From positions 2,070,619-2,134,618 of the forward strand of contig NC_020171.2 of assembly GCF_000224145.3 (NCBI RefSeq): a DNA stretch of 64,000 nucleotides, written 5' to 3'. A model generated the notes under the pieces. That model was given only the letters and a program-made list of their open reading frames with translations, searched no databases and was not told the origin of the DNA. Every line of letters begins with the position of its first letter. Positions within the stretch are counted from its first letter, which is position 1. Positions 29,201 through 42,025 of the stretch are shown here, in pieces. The translations under genes and the position numbers were made by a program. This DNA is from Ciona intestinalis (taxonomy: Eukaryota; Chordata; Ascidiacea; Phlebobranchia; Cionidae).

Positions 29201-32200
29201 GTTATTGCCCTATATACAGTTTGTGTAAATGGGATGTAGGATGTTTAGTGTTCTCGCTGTTATGGTAACATGTCAAGTTAGCTTCCTGAATAAGTTTATG
29301 ACTTCGGTTGCTTTTAAAACGAGAAAAATCAGCAAGCGCCGTATTGGTACATAACTGGTGTAGGATGGTACATGTTTTTAATTGTTACGTTCAATTTTGT
29401 AGTAAACAAAGAATATTTACAGAAATATATAACCGTAACCTCACGACTCTAAAATGAGCGTTGTTAATTGTTAAAACACGATTAGAAAATATGGAATATT
29501 ATTTGTATAAATGTTCCTGTCCTCCCCCACAGCAGTACTATAACACGGGAAATTCGTTCAAAAACAACCCAACAATACTTATTATGTAACAATGGCATAT
29601 TTCCCCTATAAATTAACCAACCCTAACCCCCTTGAACCTGTTGCCAAGTTATAACATACGAGACTAATTTTCTTTATGTTACTTTAACTCAACCGTACAG
29701 AAATACGTATATTGTTCGAACTTAAGTTTCAAGCGCACGTTTAAACGTGTAAAGCAGATATTATTCCAAAACATTTTTCTCCGAGTCGTGATTTATAGGC
29801 TACAAAAACATATAAATTTCATAACAGAAACTCGTTTTAGGTAGTTATGCTTAGACCTAACCCTAAAGTAACCGCACAGACTATTCTGTTACACCGGCCA
29901 CGCCCTTTGGGTTTTTTGGGGATAGGTAATTGCGTATCACGGCATCAACTACTGCGAATTCAAGATTTGGGTATACAACGTTCAGGCCTAAAGAGTTGGC
30001 AATTTACATTAACGTATAAAGACTACATAAAGACAAAAAATACATTGAAATTGAAAGTAATAATTCAGAGCACTTGACAGTAACGTTATACTATATTGAC
30101 ACCCAAAACAAGTTTAAAAATAGCATACGAATCCCTGCACAGCGAAATTAGCGTTACGCCACAGTAGTTACCACGGATATGTCGGGACTTGCGTTACGTT
30201 TGGCAAACCGCAGACTTTTCCCCAACATCACCCGGGCTACACCCTTTTTTATAACCACCACGTTGCAATATTAGTAACATGGAATTTCCCGACCTTTCAA
30301 CAGCATACAACTCCCTAATAGTCGATAAGTCGATCAACTCTCTCAATAACAATTTTTTTTGTATCGGTTATAGATCAGCTTAAATGCATTGTCTTACTAT
30401 ACAGTAGGGTGGGGGGAGATGGGACACCTTTTAACTCCATTTTCTCGTCCCGTTTAGTGGTAAACAAAGAACATTTAAAGGATCATAAAACTATATCCTC
30501 ACAACTCCCACAGACCGTTGTTAATTATTAAAAACACGATCAGGATATTTGTATATTATGTGCTAAAGGTGTCCCATCTTCCCCCACCCTACTGAATATG
30601 TATGTTATAGGTTTTGTGTGACAGTTTAAGGCAATTTTAGTAGAACCCTTGTAGACTCTTGCCAGTAATCTGTCGGCTTTGACATACAAAGGCACCACGT
30701 CATTATAATACGAGTGTTCTGTTCCATACACCTCATGCCCGCTTATGAGTTACCACATATGTAACTTATTTATCCTTGCATGGTAACTTCGTGGGTTAAT
30801 AGTTTTTAATGTGTTTTCTAAATACACATTTTCTTCACCACAGGTGAACTAATAGACGTGGATGGCAGCCGCGCATACAGGCGTCAATACGTTGAAGTAA
30901 TCGACGGAAACCTCCGTATTTCTACCTCAAGGGAGACACGAAACCAAGCTAACGTTGTAGCCCTTGCGAGTCGTTTTGTTTGCATGGAGACGAAAAGGAA
31001 CGTAGCTATTCAAGACGGTGCGAGCACTTTCGTGATCCGAGCACCGAGTGACACCAGCGCTCTTAAATGGCTGTTGATTTTGTCACAATACTGCTTTGTT
31101 GCTCCCATTATGGAAGGTAAGATGGTACTTTTGTACGGCAGGGCACACCCTGTTGTCTCTAGTATAGGCAGTGGATATTGAAGTATCATATCCTGAACGT
31201 AAATAGGAAAATCATGGAAAACCCATAGGCAAACGAATATAACTTTTGTATTTGAGTGTCTCTTAAACTGCTTTAATGAGGTCTTAATGGTAAAACCATA
31301 TGATTTTTGGAAAAATGTGACAAACGATAAAACACATTTCTACCAAACGTCAATCAAAACCTCAACCATCACGGACAAAACGTCACAAAGAAATTTGAAA
31401 ATAACTTAATTCTAATTAATCAAGTTTGCATCGGTGCTAGCTAGAGGTTAATTTTAACACACAAATACACGTACAGTCGCGTAATCTTAACTAAACGACA
31501 GGTTCATTAATTAAAAGCTTTTGATATACATTGTAATGGAGACTGTAGTTGTAGTAATGTGGAATAAGATGGATATCGTTAGCACATGATATCCTATATT
31601 TGCTAAATGATTTTTATAACATTCAACAACGCTGTTTTGGAGTCCTGAGAATAGGCATATTTGCATTTAAAATTCAATACCAAACAGATTTTACACTGTT
31701 TGTAGCCCTGTCGCAAAGCGGCGCAAGAGAGACAAACTTATGGCAAATTTCAAGCGGGCGATATTTGTGAATTGTTTCTAATCGCGAGATGGCGCAACAG
31801 AGTTAAAAGTCTGAAATGTTAAAGAAAGCATTGCGCAATGAGGTGGCAAACTAATTTAAAAATAGGAATTGTATGGCTAAGGAAAAACCTTTGTTTACAG
31901 TGGTTTACTGCTGAGGTTTCTGTTTGGGTTTGCGCCACTGCTGTTGTGTAATTTAAAGGGTTAAAACCTCATGCCAACTATATGCGGGCTGTCGATTACA
32001 AAACCTATTTTAACACAAATTCAGCAGAAAAAAAGCTATTGTTGAATGCAAATTAAATTACCTTGATTATTTATACAAAAAGTATTTAAGTACAAAGAAT
32101 AGCCTTTTGGTTATAAAAATAAGACCGCGTCTTACTTCCTGTTACAACGACTGTCGTTTTTTGATCTCAGTACTTTTTGAAAAATTAAATTACATTAAAA

Positions 32201-32937
32201 TTTAGTTACGAAACTAATTTTTTTACTAATAGCGTTATTTTTCCAGGTTACGCAACCAAACAAACCGGGGGCAAGAACGTTTACGAAGAAAGATATTTAA
32301 GATTAACATCGGATGGTGTTTTAGCTTGGTATGGATCAGATAGTGAGACATCAGACAGGCACGGTGCAATACAGGTATGGAACCAATTTATTAATTAATA
32401 AATTAGTGGGTGTAATACAGGTATGGAACCAATTTATTAGTTAATGAATGTATAAAACAAATGAACGTGGGTATAAATGTGGGCAGGGTAATCTTGAATG
32501 AATTTCATTTATGTGTTCTTGTGTGGTGGGGTAATAACGATCGTTATAACACTGGTGTGTTGTTTCATACACCCCATTCTCGCTTATGGGTTGCCACGTA
32601 TGCAACTTATTTATCCTCGCATGGCGGGACAACTACAGTCGTTGCAACACGGGTGTTCTGTTTTATATACCTCGTGCCCGCTTACGAGTTCCCACGTATG
32701 TAACTCATTTATCCTCGCATTGCTGATGTCTTTATGTTATTTTAGATCCGTGGAGAAACCTGTGTGATTGACAGCGCAAACTCCAATTGCGTACGAATCA
32801 ATGTGAAAACCAGAGATTACCAATTTCGCTTCGCCGACGCTCGGGAAGCAAACTTATGGCAAGCCGCGTTTTTGTGGCATTCGGCCCGCCGACCGCTCAA
32901 AAAAGCGTCGATCCCTATCCGCAACAAAGCCAGATGA
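26238..32937 (+). CDS. Tandem PH-domain protein with proline-rich head (paralog A)
   Basis: Six exons, 26238-26294, 28145-28303, 28838-28937, 30844-31116, 32247-32374 and 32746-32937, give 302 aa. The first 105 residues are Pro-rich and low-complexity and hold a PSAP tetrapeptide (15-18) and PPQY (50-53). Two modules of about 90 residues follow. Module 1 (about 106-192) has RRQYVEVIDGNLRI and ends KWLLILSQY. Module 2 (about 197-292) has YEERYLRLTSDGVLAWY and ends ANLWQAAFLWHS. The beta-strand pattern and the C-terminal helix with a conserved Trp are those of PH domains. PH folds bind phosphoinositides or proteins; I see no definite phosphoinositide signature, so the ligand is open. The family is not recognised, but a clear paralog lies at 48931-52801 on the same strand. 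A possible poly(A) signal is at 33374. The model is well supported by splice phase; function is unknown. Confidence 0.82.
27092..27288 (+). mobile_element. MITE type A with type-B-like right end
   Basis: It starts AATAGGGTGGGGGAGATGG and ends CCATCTTACCCCACAGTACT. The left end is type A and the right end type B, so it looks like a hybrid. Confidence 0.7.
27298..27484 (+). mobile_element. MITE type B
   Basis: GTAGGTTGGGGTAAGATAGT starts it and GCTAACGGTATTCATTTACC ends it. It lies 10 bp from the hybrid copy. Confidence 0.65.
28426..28620 (+). mobile_element. MITE type A, complete
   Basis: TATAGTAGGATGGGGGAAGT and CCCCCATCCTACTATA are paired ends, in paralog A intron 2. Confidence 0.85.
28938..30843. 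other. Paralog A intron 3
   Basis: It holds two T repeats (28990-29165), a type B MITE (29356-29539), a type A MITE (30400-30594) and an R monomer (30695-30790). 29560-30390 has no assigned content. Confidence 0.6.
30400..30594 (+). mobile_element. MITE type A, complete
   Basis: ACAGTAGGGTGGGGGGAGAT and ATCTTCCCCCACCCTACT are the ends; the interior TTAGTGGTAAACAAAGAAC is intact. Confidence 0.85.
31117..32246. other. Paralog A intron 4
   Basis: A type B remnant lies at 31555-31690 (GATATCCTATATTTGC). Otherwise it is AT-rich sequence without repeats or exons that I recognise. Confidence 0.5.
32485..32715 (+). repeat. R repeat, two monomers
   Basis: CTCGCATGGCGGGACAACTA and CGTGCCCGCTTACGAGTTCC mark the better unit. 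They end 30 bp before the last exon of paralog A. Confidence 0.75.
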
Positions 32938-33373
32938 ACTGGACCTCTATACTGATGCAATAAGCATTGCAATCTACACTGTTCAGCTAAGAGGGAACTG
33001 TTTCCCATGATCTTTGACCCGATCTGGTTAGAAGAGGCAAGAGTCCCCAAAGATTTGCATATATAATTACGTCACTTAAACCCCAAACCCGCCCACGCAC
33101 TTCGTCACTTCTCTGTTCTATACCGCAGGCATTTTCTCTTTACCATCGGTAAACCCATACTGCACCAATTGCCGACATTCGACTACCAAAATTAAGTATC
33201 TTTTGTACAATTTTTCCCTTTGTACATATATGCTAAATGCTTATGACGTCGATTTGATGATAATATTATTTATATCCGCAATACGAACGCGTTCTTTCGG
33301 CCAAATCACGCTTTCTGTACAGACAGTTATTTAATTTCGACAATATTGTCTTTTCTTTCAATTTCAAACATGA

Positions 33374-33379
33374 AATAAA
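33374..33379 (+). promoter_or_regulatory. Possible poly(A) signal, paralog A
   Basis: AATAAA about 440 bp after the paralog A stop, in sequence free of repeats. Confidence 0.45.
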
Positions 33380-33590
33380 TATTGTCATCTTAATTGAAAT
33401 GTCTGCTGCTATACGTCTTAGTAGCCGTAAGATTTCAGAGAGAGTTACCCATTACCCCAACGTAAGGTGTTTGATAAGTCGGTGCATTAGTTACATTGTT
33501 ACACTAACAGGTAAAACAATGTATTTTACCAATTCCAAACTGTAAAAGTGAATTATAAAGCTCGAATCTCTGCTAGGCAAGTTATTCGTA

Positions 33591-34880
33591 ACGATTGTAG
33601 TTCAACTAACAAGAGAGCGACGCCGTGTTTGACTTTAGGTAACTCTGGCAATAAACCGACGTTTCTATGGTTAACGGAGCACACAATACGTAACGGTCGC
33701 TGGAAACCATATTTAAGGTGCCATTTTTCTGCCAGTATCAATACAAATACGACAGCTCATACGTATGATACGATTTTCATCTTAAACTTTTTCGTTGGAA
33801 ACATATTAGTCTGCCTATTGATGTATTGCAAAAAAAATACCAAGCTTACGCTAAATCGCAGCACAGGTATTGCAAAAATACTAAGCTTACGATAAATCGC
33901 AAATGTAAAATATTTTATATTTCCAAACGTAAGATTAGGCAAAATCTCTGCTACTCGTATAAAAGGTATAACTTAACAATGAGACGGTTATTGTATCGGG
34001 TAACAAAGAACCCAGTTGACCCGAAATCAAATTCCCCAATCGAGATACAAACGTAACACGCCAAATTCATTTCTCAACACCTGTATAAACCTACATGGAA
34101 GTCAAAACTCGCGTTGCAGATTTGCTGGCTCTTATTTCAAGGGACTTTTACCGATTGTAAGACACACACATTATCTGGCAATAACTCTTCTGACGTTACT
34201 AGCAATGGTTTTAATTTTCCAACGAAAAAGTTTAGGATAAAAATCTTATCATACGTATGTGCTGTCGTATTTGTATTGATACTGGCAGAAAAATGGCACC
34301 TTAAGTTATACTGTAATGTGTTTTGACAGTACAATTATGCAAAAGCGACAAAAATTGACCGATTAGAGTTACTTCCCGAATAAGACGCGCTGCATTTACC
34401 TCACATAGCTATACAGTATGCAGGCATATATATATATATATATATATAGTGTGTTGGGGTAAGATGGTCTATATTTTCATTTTTATCGTCCTGTTTAATG
34501 GTAAACAAAACTTATTTACAGCATTATATAACCGTATCCTAATGACTGTAAAAGAGCGTTGTTAATTTGTAAAAACACGGTTGTAAAATACGGGATATTA
34601 TTGGCTTTTGGTATCCATCTTACCCACAGTACTGTATATACCAAATACACATAAATATATATAATACATTAAAGTAACACGTATGCTTTTTGCACGTTTT
34701 ATAATTCAAGTGCAAACTTTCACACTAGGTTTTTACCCGGAAAGCCCCGATCGTAGCGATTGTGGTTAAACTAACAAGAGAGCGACGCCGTGTTTGACTT
34801 TAGGTAACTCTGGCAATAAACCGACTTTCCTATTGTTAACAAAGCACACAATACGTAACGGTCGCTGGAAACCGTATAGC
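33591..34880. repeat. Duplicated and inverted segment
   Basis: 33591-33712 recurs directly at 34757-34880 (CTAACAAGAGAGCGACGCCG). 33713-33801 recurs inverted at 34216-34304 (GTATTTGTATTGATACTGGC), 89 bp with few mismatches. Between them, 33830-33905 has two copies of AAGCTTACG(C/A)TAAATCGCA. The structure suggests a foldback element or complex rearrangement. Confidence 0.85.
34448..34634 (+). mobile_element. MITE type B inserted in the duplicated segment
   Basis: GTGTTGGGGTAAGATGGTCT to TCCATCTTACCCACAGTACT, just after a short (TA)n run. Confidence 0.7.
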
Positions 34881-35945
34881 TGCGTGTATATGATGTAATC
34901 TAAAACGTATTTGTGGATTTAATGGGAGAATGGCAATTGAAGCTAATACTGAATATGGAAAAAGGCGCACAACTGTTCAAGTTCTGCAATGTTTTCATGC
35001 CCAAATAAGGGCACAACACGTGGGGACTTTACGTTTATAAATAAACCCCAGCGTACGAGCTAAGTTGATTACGTCATTATAGTAGCAACTTTAAAAATCA
35101 CCCGTAACTTGGCAATGAAAGTGACATTTTTAGTTTTCCCGCATAGAACCGCACCTACACTGGTTACGCTCTACGTAGCATGTTAAAATAATAAATTGGA
35201 TATAGTTATTAAATTTGAGGGTAAAAACGTGCTAATGAAATGTGGGGTATTATGCGCTAACGGTATCTATATTACTCCCGACCAAAACACACGTCAACGT
35301 ATTTGTTTAATTCTTTAAATAAAAAACATATATTAAAAAGTAACGCATATATGGATATAAATGTACAGAACCACAGTCCTATACCATATAAGTATAAACC
35401 TGGTTATAAGAACGCATATCAAATATTTGAACTAACACTGAATAAAATACAATCACTCACAGAGTTCAAAAACCTTTGATGACATTTTTACAACACATGC
35501 TAATTTCCCGTTTAAAGTCAACAACGATTTTACGAGGTGTTCTTTAGCGACCTATATATTGGGACAACATTTGCATACATTTAAACAAACGTTGACTATA
35601 TTTCTATAACAAGCAAACATTGCAACGTGCTTTGGCAGATATGTGACGTTTAAGGGCATTTTCTTCCCAAATTTGTTTACGCTGCAAAGGAACGCTTTAC
35701 GTTTAAAAAATTCCCACTTAAAAATTAATTAATTTTAAAACGTATGTGCGTATTTGTTTTTTCTATATACCCTATATGTGTGAACATAAGATAGTTTCAT
35801 TCACTTGCCTAGTATTAGTTGCTTTTACCTAAAAACACGCATATTTATTGGTTGCCGCCTTTAAAAGGGGGTATGTGTGTATATTTGTATATTCAGTTTC
35901 GTATACTTGGTTTAAAATATAATCTGAACATACCATAATCGATAA

Positions 35946-36130
35946 GTACTGTGGGGTAAGATGGATACCGTTATCACATTTTCTCACCGTGTTTTAACAA
36001 TTAATAACGCCCTTTCAAGCGTCATCCATATAAGGATCCAGCTATATGATTCTGTAAATATGCTTTGTTTACTACCAAATGGGAGAAATAAAGGAGAACG
36101 AAAAGATAGAGCATTTTATCCCAACCTGCT
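35946..36130 (-). mobile_element. MITE type B, reverse orientation
   Basis: It begins ACTGTGGGGTAAGATGGATA and ends TTTTATCCCAACCTGC, the reverse of the copy at 34448. It opens a long frame (35961-36449) that I do not count as a gene. Confidence 0.7.
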
Positions 36131-36989
36131 TGCTTTACGTTCAACAGACCGCCCCAACGTTAATTATTACTTAAGCGTCGTGGGTGAGTATTTGCTGCGT
36201 GGCGAACGTGAGAACTCGTTGCGTCCCATCTCTCGCCTGCTCTATAAATCTATAGAATATGTCGAAAATAGTCGAGTAATTTTGTCAGACAAACGGAAAC
36301 CACAAAGGGTTATCACGTTTATGCTGCTAACACACGCCTACAAGGTTAAATATATACGCCATGTTGTAATATGTGGCTTATTGGCTTCACTATACAGTTT
36401 CACGTACATTTATTTGAAATTTACTTATATTTACACGTTGCAAAAATAAACGATAATTTATTGGTAATTGACAGCATAAACTGCCCAGCTGAAGCTAATG
36501 TATATTCTTGTAGTTTTTGTTTTAAATGTAACGTAGCGTCTTTGTGGGTAATATTCGCCTACGCCCTACACACCTAGATGGGAAACCCGTTGCATTTCCT
36601 TATATTACCCGCGTGGGTGTATATTTGTATACGTTTTCGAAATTTCCAAGCCAATCACATCACAGTACCCTAAACTGTAGCGAACATATACTGACAGTTA
36701 GGCAATTAAACTCAGAAGTTTGTTTTCCGTCTTCATTTGTTTGCATACGGGGAAAATGTTTTTTCGAAGAGCAAAAAGTCCGAACATGAGTTTTCTGCAT
36801 ATTCGTGCCAACTGCAACAATAAATGAGGGAACACATAGTTGCTAAGTGTGTAACGCAATCTACTTCGCGCGGAAATTAATCGAATAAACAATTGCTGCA
36901 ATGGGTGTACGTCTCTTACAAGCTTTGTGTTTGTTGCCACGTTTTAAAGCGCGGGAGCGAAAATCGTGCAAGTCGAAAACGGTAGGTAC

Positions 36990-37186
36990 TATACAGTGGG
37001 GTATGGGAAGGTGGTACACCTTTTCATTTTATTTGCTTGTTCCATTTGATAGTAAACAAAGAACATTCAAAGAAATATAAGAGCGTATTCTCACGACTTC
37101 TATAGCCCGTTGTTAATAATTTAAAACACGATCAGGATATTTGGATATTATGTGTTAAAGGTGTCCCGTCTACCCCATCCTACTGT
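36990..37186 (+). mobile_element. MITE type A
   Basis: ACAGTGGGGTATGGGAAGGT and TCTACCCCATCCTACTGT are the ends. Confidence 0.75.
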
Positions 37187-37800
37187 ACGTATAGGGTAGG
37201 GTGGCCTATGTTTTATTACATATAAACCTAATTAATAGTCATTACGTTTAGTGGTTTTGATACGCGAAAGTACATATAGTAATAAATTCTTACTGCTTAT
37301 GTACGTTTTGATGATACTTAATACCACGTCACAATAATGTAAAATGAGACTAATTTAATACGGTACAGAAACAATGGAATATGATATGCTATGGGCCGGG
37401 TAAACGATTTCTCAGGCGAGTCTACGAATTATATTTAAATCTCCGTGGCGAATACACCCCCGCGTTCTGTCCCCTGTACCAACTTTCGGTGTTTTCCGAT
37501 CACGAGGTATGATGTAATGCCAAAGTGTAAAAGAGAGAAATAAAGATAAGAGAGAAAAAAAAGAGAATATGGAGGGAAATAGCAAAACAGAGAGCAGTGC
37601 GTTTTTCTATGTGTTCTCTCTTTCAAGATCCGCAGTCATTAAACCGCGCGTCCGACAGCAATTAACAAATCCAACGTTTTGATTGGTTTAACCGGGAGTA
37701 CGGCTATCCTGATTGGACAATACGGAAACGCCCACTTATTTACAACGATATGTAATACACGTACAACGCTTGATTTTAGGGCCAGCATTTTCACAGGTGG

Positions 37801-37997
37801 TATAGTAGGGTGGGGGAAGATGGGACACCTTTAGCACAGAATATCCAAATATCCTAATCGTGTTTTAAACAATTAACAACGGTGCATGGGAGTTGTAAAC
37901 ATACAGTTTCCTAATTCTTTGAATGTTTTTTGCTTACTACCAAATTGGAAGAGAAAATAGAATGAACAGGTGTCCCATCTTCCCCCACCCTACTATA
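37801..37997 (-). mobile_element. MITE type A, reverse, well preserved
   Basis: The terminal repeats pair almost perfectly (TAGTAGGGTGGGGGAAGATG against CATCTTCCCCCACCCTACTA) and TA lies on both sides. It is a good reference copy. Confidence 0.9.
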
Positions 37998-38080
37998 TTA
38001 TTACTAATACACTGTTCTGCTGAAGCATGTTACTGTAAATTGTTATAATACGCTAATTCATCCATATAGAAATTAGCTTA

Positions 38081-38200
38081 GATGCCTACATAACGTAACT
38101 GTTTAAAACGGGCCAACTTTGACCAAACCCATTTTCAGTTACGTTATGTAGATGCCTACATAACGTAACTGTTTAAAACGGGCCAACTTTGACCAAACCC
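38081..38200. repeat. 50-bp direct repeat, period 70
   Basis: GATGCCTACATAACGTAACT through GACCAAACCC occurs at 38081-38130 and 38151-38200 without a difference. The intervening ACGTTATGTA is the reverse complement of part of it. The content resembles a minus-strand T repeat. Confidence 0.85.
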
Positions 38201-39371
38201 GAGGTCTCATGGAGTGCATATTATATATTATAGATCTTGAAAATTTATTTGTTTATCTGTTTAGTACTAAATGGGACAAGAAAATAGAATGAAAACGCGA
38301 CCCATCTTACCCCAACCTACTATACTGTATATTGGGACCGTTGCAGATCAATATGCAGAATACAGTTGCATAAGTTTGCTTATCTTGTTATCTAAAGCAG
38401 CAAAGTCGTCACTCCACGTGCGCCTTACGAATCCCAGCACCCATGACCGCCAAGTGAGAACCTATCACTGTAAATTTCCACTACACTCGAGTAGCATATC
38501 TCCTTTTTTAAGGCGCGTAAAAAGCAGACGGTTTCTCAAGACCCGAGATGGAATATTCCATTATTTTTCCATTATAAACTCACCTGGTACTCACAAACAT
38601 ACCAACGTTCGTTAAACACTTAGTCTTAAGTATATTACGACATTATTGGCTGTTTCAACATGTTTGTTCTTTTTAACCAATAAATGTGTATCGCGTGTAA
38701 ATGTACGTAATTGTACCGAAATAAATTACAGGTACTTGAAAACTACCGATGCAATTCACCTATTTTACTTTCTTAACTGTTTGCAGTTTGTTTTTAATCC
38801 ATAATTGTGAAAGCGTATATGCAATTGTATCCAAATATTTTACTGGTATTATAAAACTAGCGAGCCAATGCACCCACTTTACTTTTTCTAACTGTATATG
38901 ATTAAATGTCAGAGGAATATAGGTTTAAGTCGATAAAAATAATGTTGTACACTCATTGCCGCAAGTACAGGAAATGCAGCGAACGATTTTCGGCCATGCG
39001 TCCCAAATATTACGGTTCAATATTATCGTCTGGTAAGGTACGAAACTAACCTAACGGTGCTTCCCCGTTTCAGTTCCCTTCGAAAGGAAAAAGGCAGAGG
39101 TATCAAAAGAGAGCGCATAAGCGGTTGTCCTCACAAGTGCGCGGTCAAATAGGATCGTGTTAGCTTTGAATCACCAGAACTAAGTTTAGTAACGACTTAG
39201 TATTTAAGTGAAATGCTATGGTGAGTCGCTTCTGGGAATTCGGTGTTTAGGTCTGACTTAGCCATTACGCTATTATAGTGGTTTAATGCAGCATTTCTGT
39301 TTTTTTAGATAAAGCGTTTTTGTAACTCGTTCTTATAATTTACATGCAAACACTGACATTCAGCCTTCACC

Positions 39372-41345
39372 ATGATGGTCGCAGAAAATCTTGCTTCTTA
39401 CTCAGAATTTGCTGACATCAGCAAACTACAGCCAACCTTCCATAGCGACAATGGTCTATACTCCATGGACGACAGCGCTGAATTTGCAAGCCTACAACCT
39501 GTGGACCAGGGGTACGACATATACAACCAACAATACAACAACCAGAGCATGAACTATGTGGCAGAAATCGACCATAATATGCTGAACCCTCAAGACGTTC
39601 TTACAACACACACAGATCCACTACTTCCGTCAAACGGGAGTTTCACGACTTCATACCCGGTTACCACAACCTACGCTGCCGTTAACCAGCAACAAGACAG
39701 CACTTGGTGTGGGTACGGTACCGAAACATGTTCGTCCTACTTCTCGGACAGCGATATCAGCTTGCTAGAGGTCTCAGACGACGAATGCCCGAGCCCGAGC
39801 TCGTATTGCGAGTCCCCGTTAAATGTTGTCAGCCAACAAATTTCTGATGTTGACAGCACAAACCAGAGTCCAGGGAACGAGCTGTGCATGGTACAGAACG
39901 CTGCTAATGGTCAAACACAGCAGAAAACTCCAACGGTTCGCCGAAATGGTAAGCAATACCAATAAAACTAACGATTGAAGTGCAATACACATAAAACTAC
40001 TTACTATAGATATACCTACAAAATTAGTGGCTATTTGAAAGCAATACATATAAAAATAGGAAATAAAAAGCAAAACCAACAAAAGTAGTAACACCAACAA
40101 AGTGATGGTGGCTTTAAAAAGCATTCACCAGAAACCTGCTAAAAGCAATACCCACAAAACTACATTATCACCTTTAAAACAAGTAGCTTCCATAACTATA
40201 TAAACAACAAAGCACATAAGAGGACAATACAATTTACATATATTCATTCAGGCAGGAGAAAGCGAAGGCAACCGATACTTTCTGAGTTTCTATACAATGC
40301 CTTGGAATGCCCGGATAAATACGGAGACAAAATACGTTGGGTGGATAGACCAAGAGGTATATTTGAGGTAAGCGCTACTAAACACTATACAAACTTTGGG
40401 AAAAACTTTGGTACTATACAATGCAACAAACTTTGGAACAAGATTTTGGTGTAAACTTGCTACCAAACATTGCAAAGTTTTTGGTACACATTTTGGTACT
40501 CCACTATGTTACAACTTTGGTTGATATTAAATTCAGTCTGCTTTATTGTTAAACAACATACAAGCGTAGCCGAGCGAGCGCGACAAACACACAGAGCAAG
40601 CATGTGACGCTTCACCAGGTTTTAATAGGTTTCCCGGCAAACAAAACGCGTGTGGTTGTAGCTAGACGCTGTACCGCCACAACAGTGCTAGGTAGTTAAG
40701 TACACATATATTTGCATAGCAAAAACCCCCTTTTCAACGCCCACGCATTTTGGTGTGTAAACAGAATACATAACCTTCGCCCACGCGGCGTTGTGCAGAG
40801 TTCAATGCCCTAAACATAAAGACTATAACAGCGTTCTAAATTAAACGGGGGGATTTTAAATACAGTATGAAACGGCCGTATATTTTTGAAAGTACTTTTT
40901 AAAAAATGATGTAATTTTAATCCTGTCGAAATTTACATTGGTATTGATAATTTTATACGCCGCCACATTGGTTGCAGCGTCGAGCCTCGAACGCAAAACA
41001 AAATATTGGACACATTTTTTGTGAGCGTCGAACCCGGGCCATTATAATCTCTTTTCATAAGCTATTCGCTGGAATGACGATTTTACCATTATCAAGTCAG
41101 TGTTTTTCATTTTGACATATGTTTTTTTACAGTTCATCTCCGAGACAAAAGAGATACTCGCTGAAGAATGGGGCCTAAGAAAAAGAAACCAAAAAGTGAT
41201 GACGTATCAGAAGATGTCACGTGCCCTGCGCCTATACATCAACAAAGACCAAGTCATGAACAAAATAAGTCAAAAATTACGTTACGCCTTCCGACCGGAT
41301 TTCATGCACTCTATGCTCCGTAGCAGCGCCAACCAAATTTGCTGA
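39372..41345 (+). CDS. ETS-domain transcription factor, Spi/PU.1-like
   Basis: Three exons, 39372-39948, 40252-40367 and 41133-41345, give 301 aa. Residues 1-190 form an acidic, Ser/Gln/Asn/Tyr-rich region typical of a transactivation domain, with no fold I recognise. A basic stretch, GRRKRR (193-198), may be a nuclear localisation signal. The ETS winged helix follows (about 200-285): ILSEFLYNALE, then IRWVDRPRGIFEF, then KVMTYQKMSRALRLY. The last holds the two recognition-helix arginines that contact GGA(A/T). The MTYQKM wording is that of the Spi/PU.1/SpiB group rather than of Ets1, Elk or Elf types, so I place it there with moderate confidence. The stop comes about 25 residues after the domain. 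AATAAA signals lie from 42020. The coding end and part of the 3' UTR are copied at 43771-44008. Confidence 0.87.
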
Positions 41346-41594
41346 CGTGACAAAAGCCTTTGTGACGTCTGCATTACGTCAGGATATTTCGGCTATGCAA
41401 GGTATACTGCACCAAAACCTGTTGATATATAACAACACTTTTGAACTGGCCAGCCAGGGATGAAAGATCGTATTTCGTGCTTCAAATAACAGTTAACACA
41501 CTGCCTTACATTGTAATAACGCGCTTTGTTTTTGGAGCAGCTTTGCAGGCAAAGCTGTTGTATTTGTTCCTTATTTTGCCCCCATAAATGTCAT

Positions 41595-41788
41595 ATGGTC
41601 GGGTGGGGGAAGACGGGACACCTTTAGCACATAAAGTCCAAATAACCTGATGGTGTTTTAAAGAATTAACAACGATCTTAATAGTCGTGGTGATACGGTT
41701 TTATAACTCTTCAATTTTTCTTTGTTTACTATCAAACGGGACGAGAAAGCAGAAAGAAAAGGTGTCCCATCTTCCCCCAACCTACTAT
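41595..41788 (-). mobile_element. MITE type A in or after the ETS 3' UTR
   Basis: GTCGGGTGGGGGAAGACGGG and CATCTTCCCCCAACCTACTA are the ends. It precedes the AATAAA signals, so it may be transcribed with the ETS gene. Confidence 0.8.
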
Positions 41789-42019
41789 ATATAAATAATA
41801 CTAAATCTATACCCTTTTAAAAAGGGCGCAAAATGCTCGTTTCAGAGATATACAGACATTTTAAATGCAGTTTCTTTTTATGGGGCTAAATTAAAGAACT
41901 AATTTTATCGTTTTGTACAGCATGAATCTTGTACAGATTTCAGCATTTTGTGTCTAAGTGATATTTTTTACTGTAACCGTTTTTAGCATTAATCCTTAAG
42001 TTCAACGTGACCGCAATGG

Positions 42020-42025
42020 AATAAA
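42020..42025 (+). promoter_or_regulatory. Possible poly(A) signal, ETS gene
   Basis: AATAAA 675 bp after the ETS stop; further AATAAA hexamers follow at about 42044 and 42090. Confidence 0.4.

Larger units (their letters stand above)
32938..39371. other. Intergenic gap between paralog A and the ETS gene
   Basis: It holds the paralog A 3' UTR, a duplicated and inverted segment (33591-34880), type B MITEs (34448, 35946), type A MITEs (36990, 37801), a partial MITE (38225-38330) and a 50-bp direct repeat (38081, 38151). The ETS promoter must lie in its right part. No tRNA or further gene is visible. Confidence 0.6.

Noticed and set aside
35961..36449. 162-codon open frame
   Set aside because: Its first third lies in a type B MITE and the rest is low-complexity AT-rich sequence with no recognisable domain or splice context.
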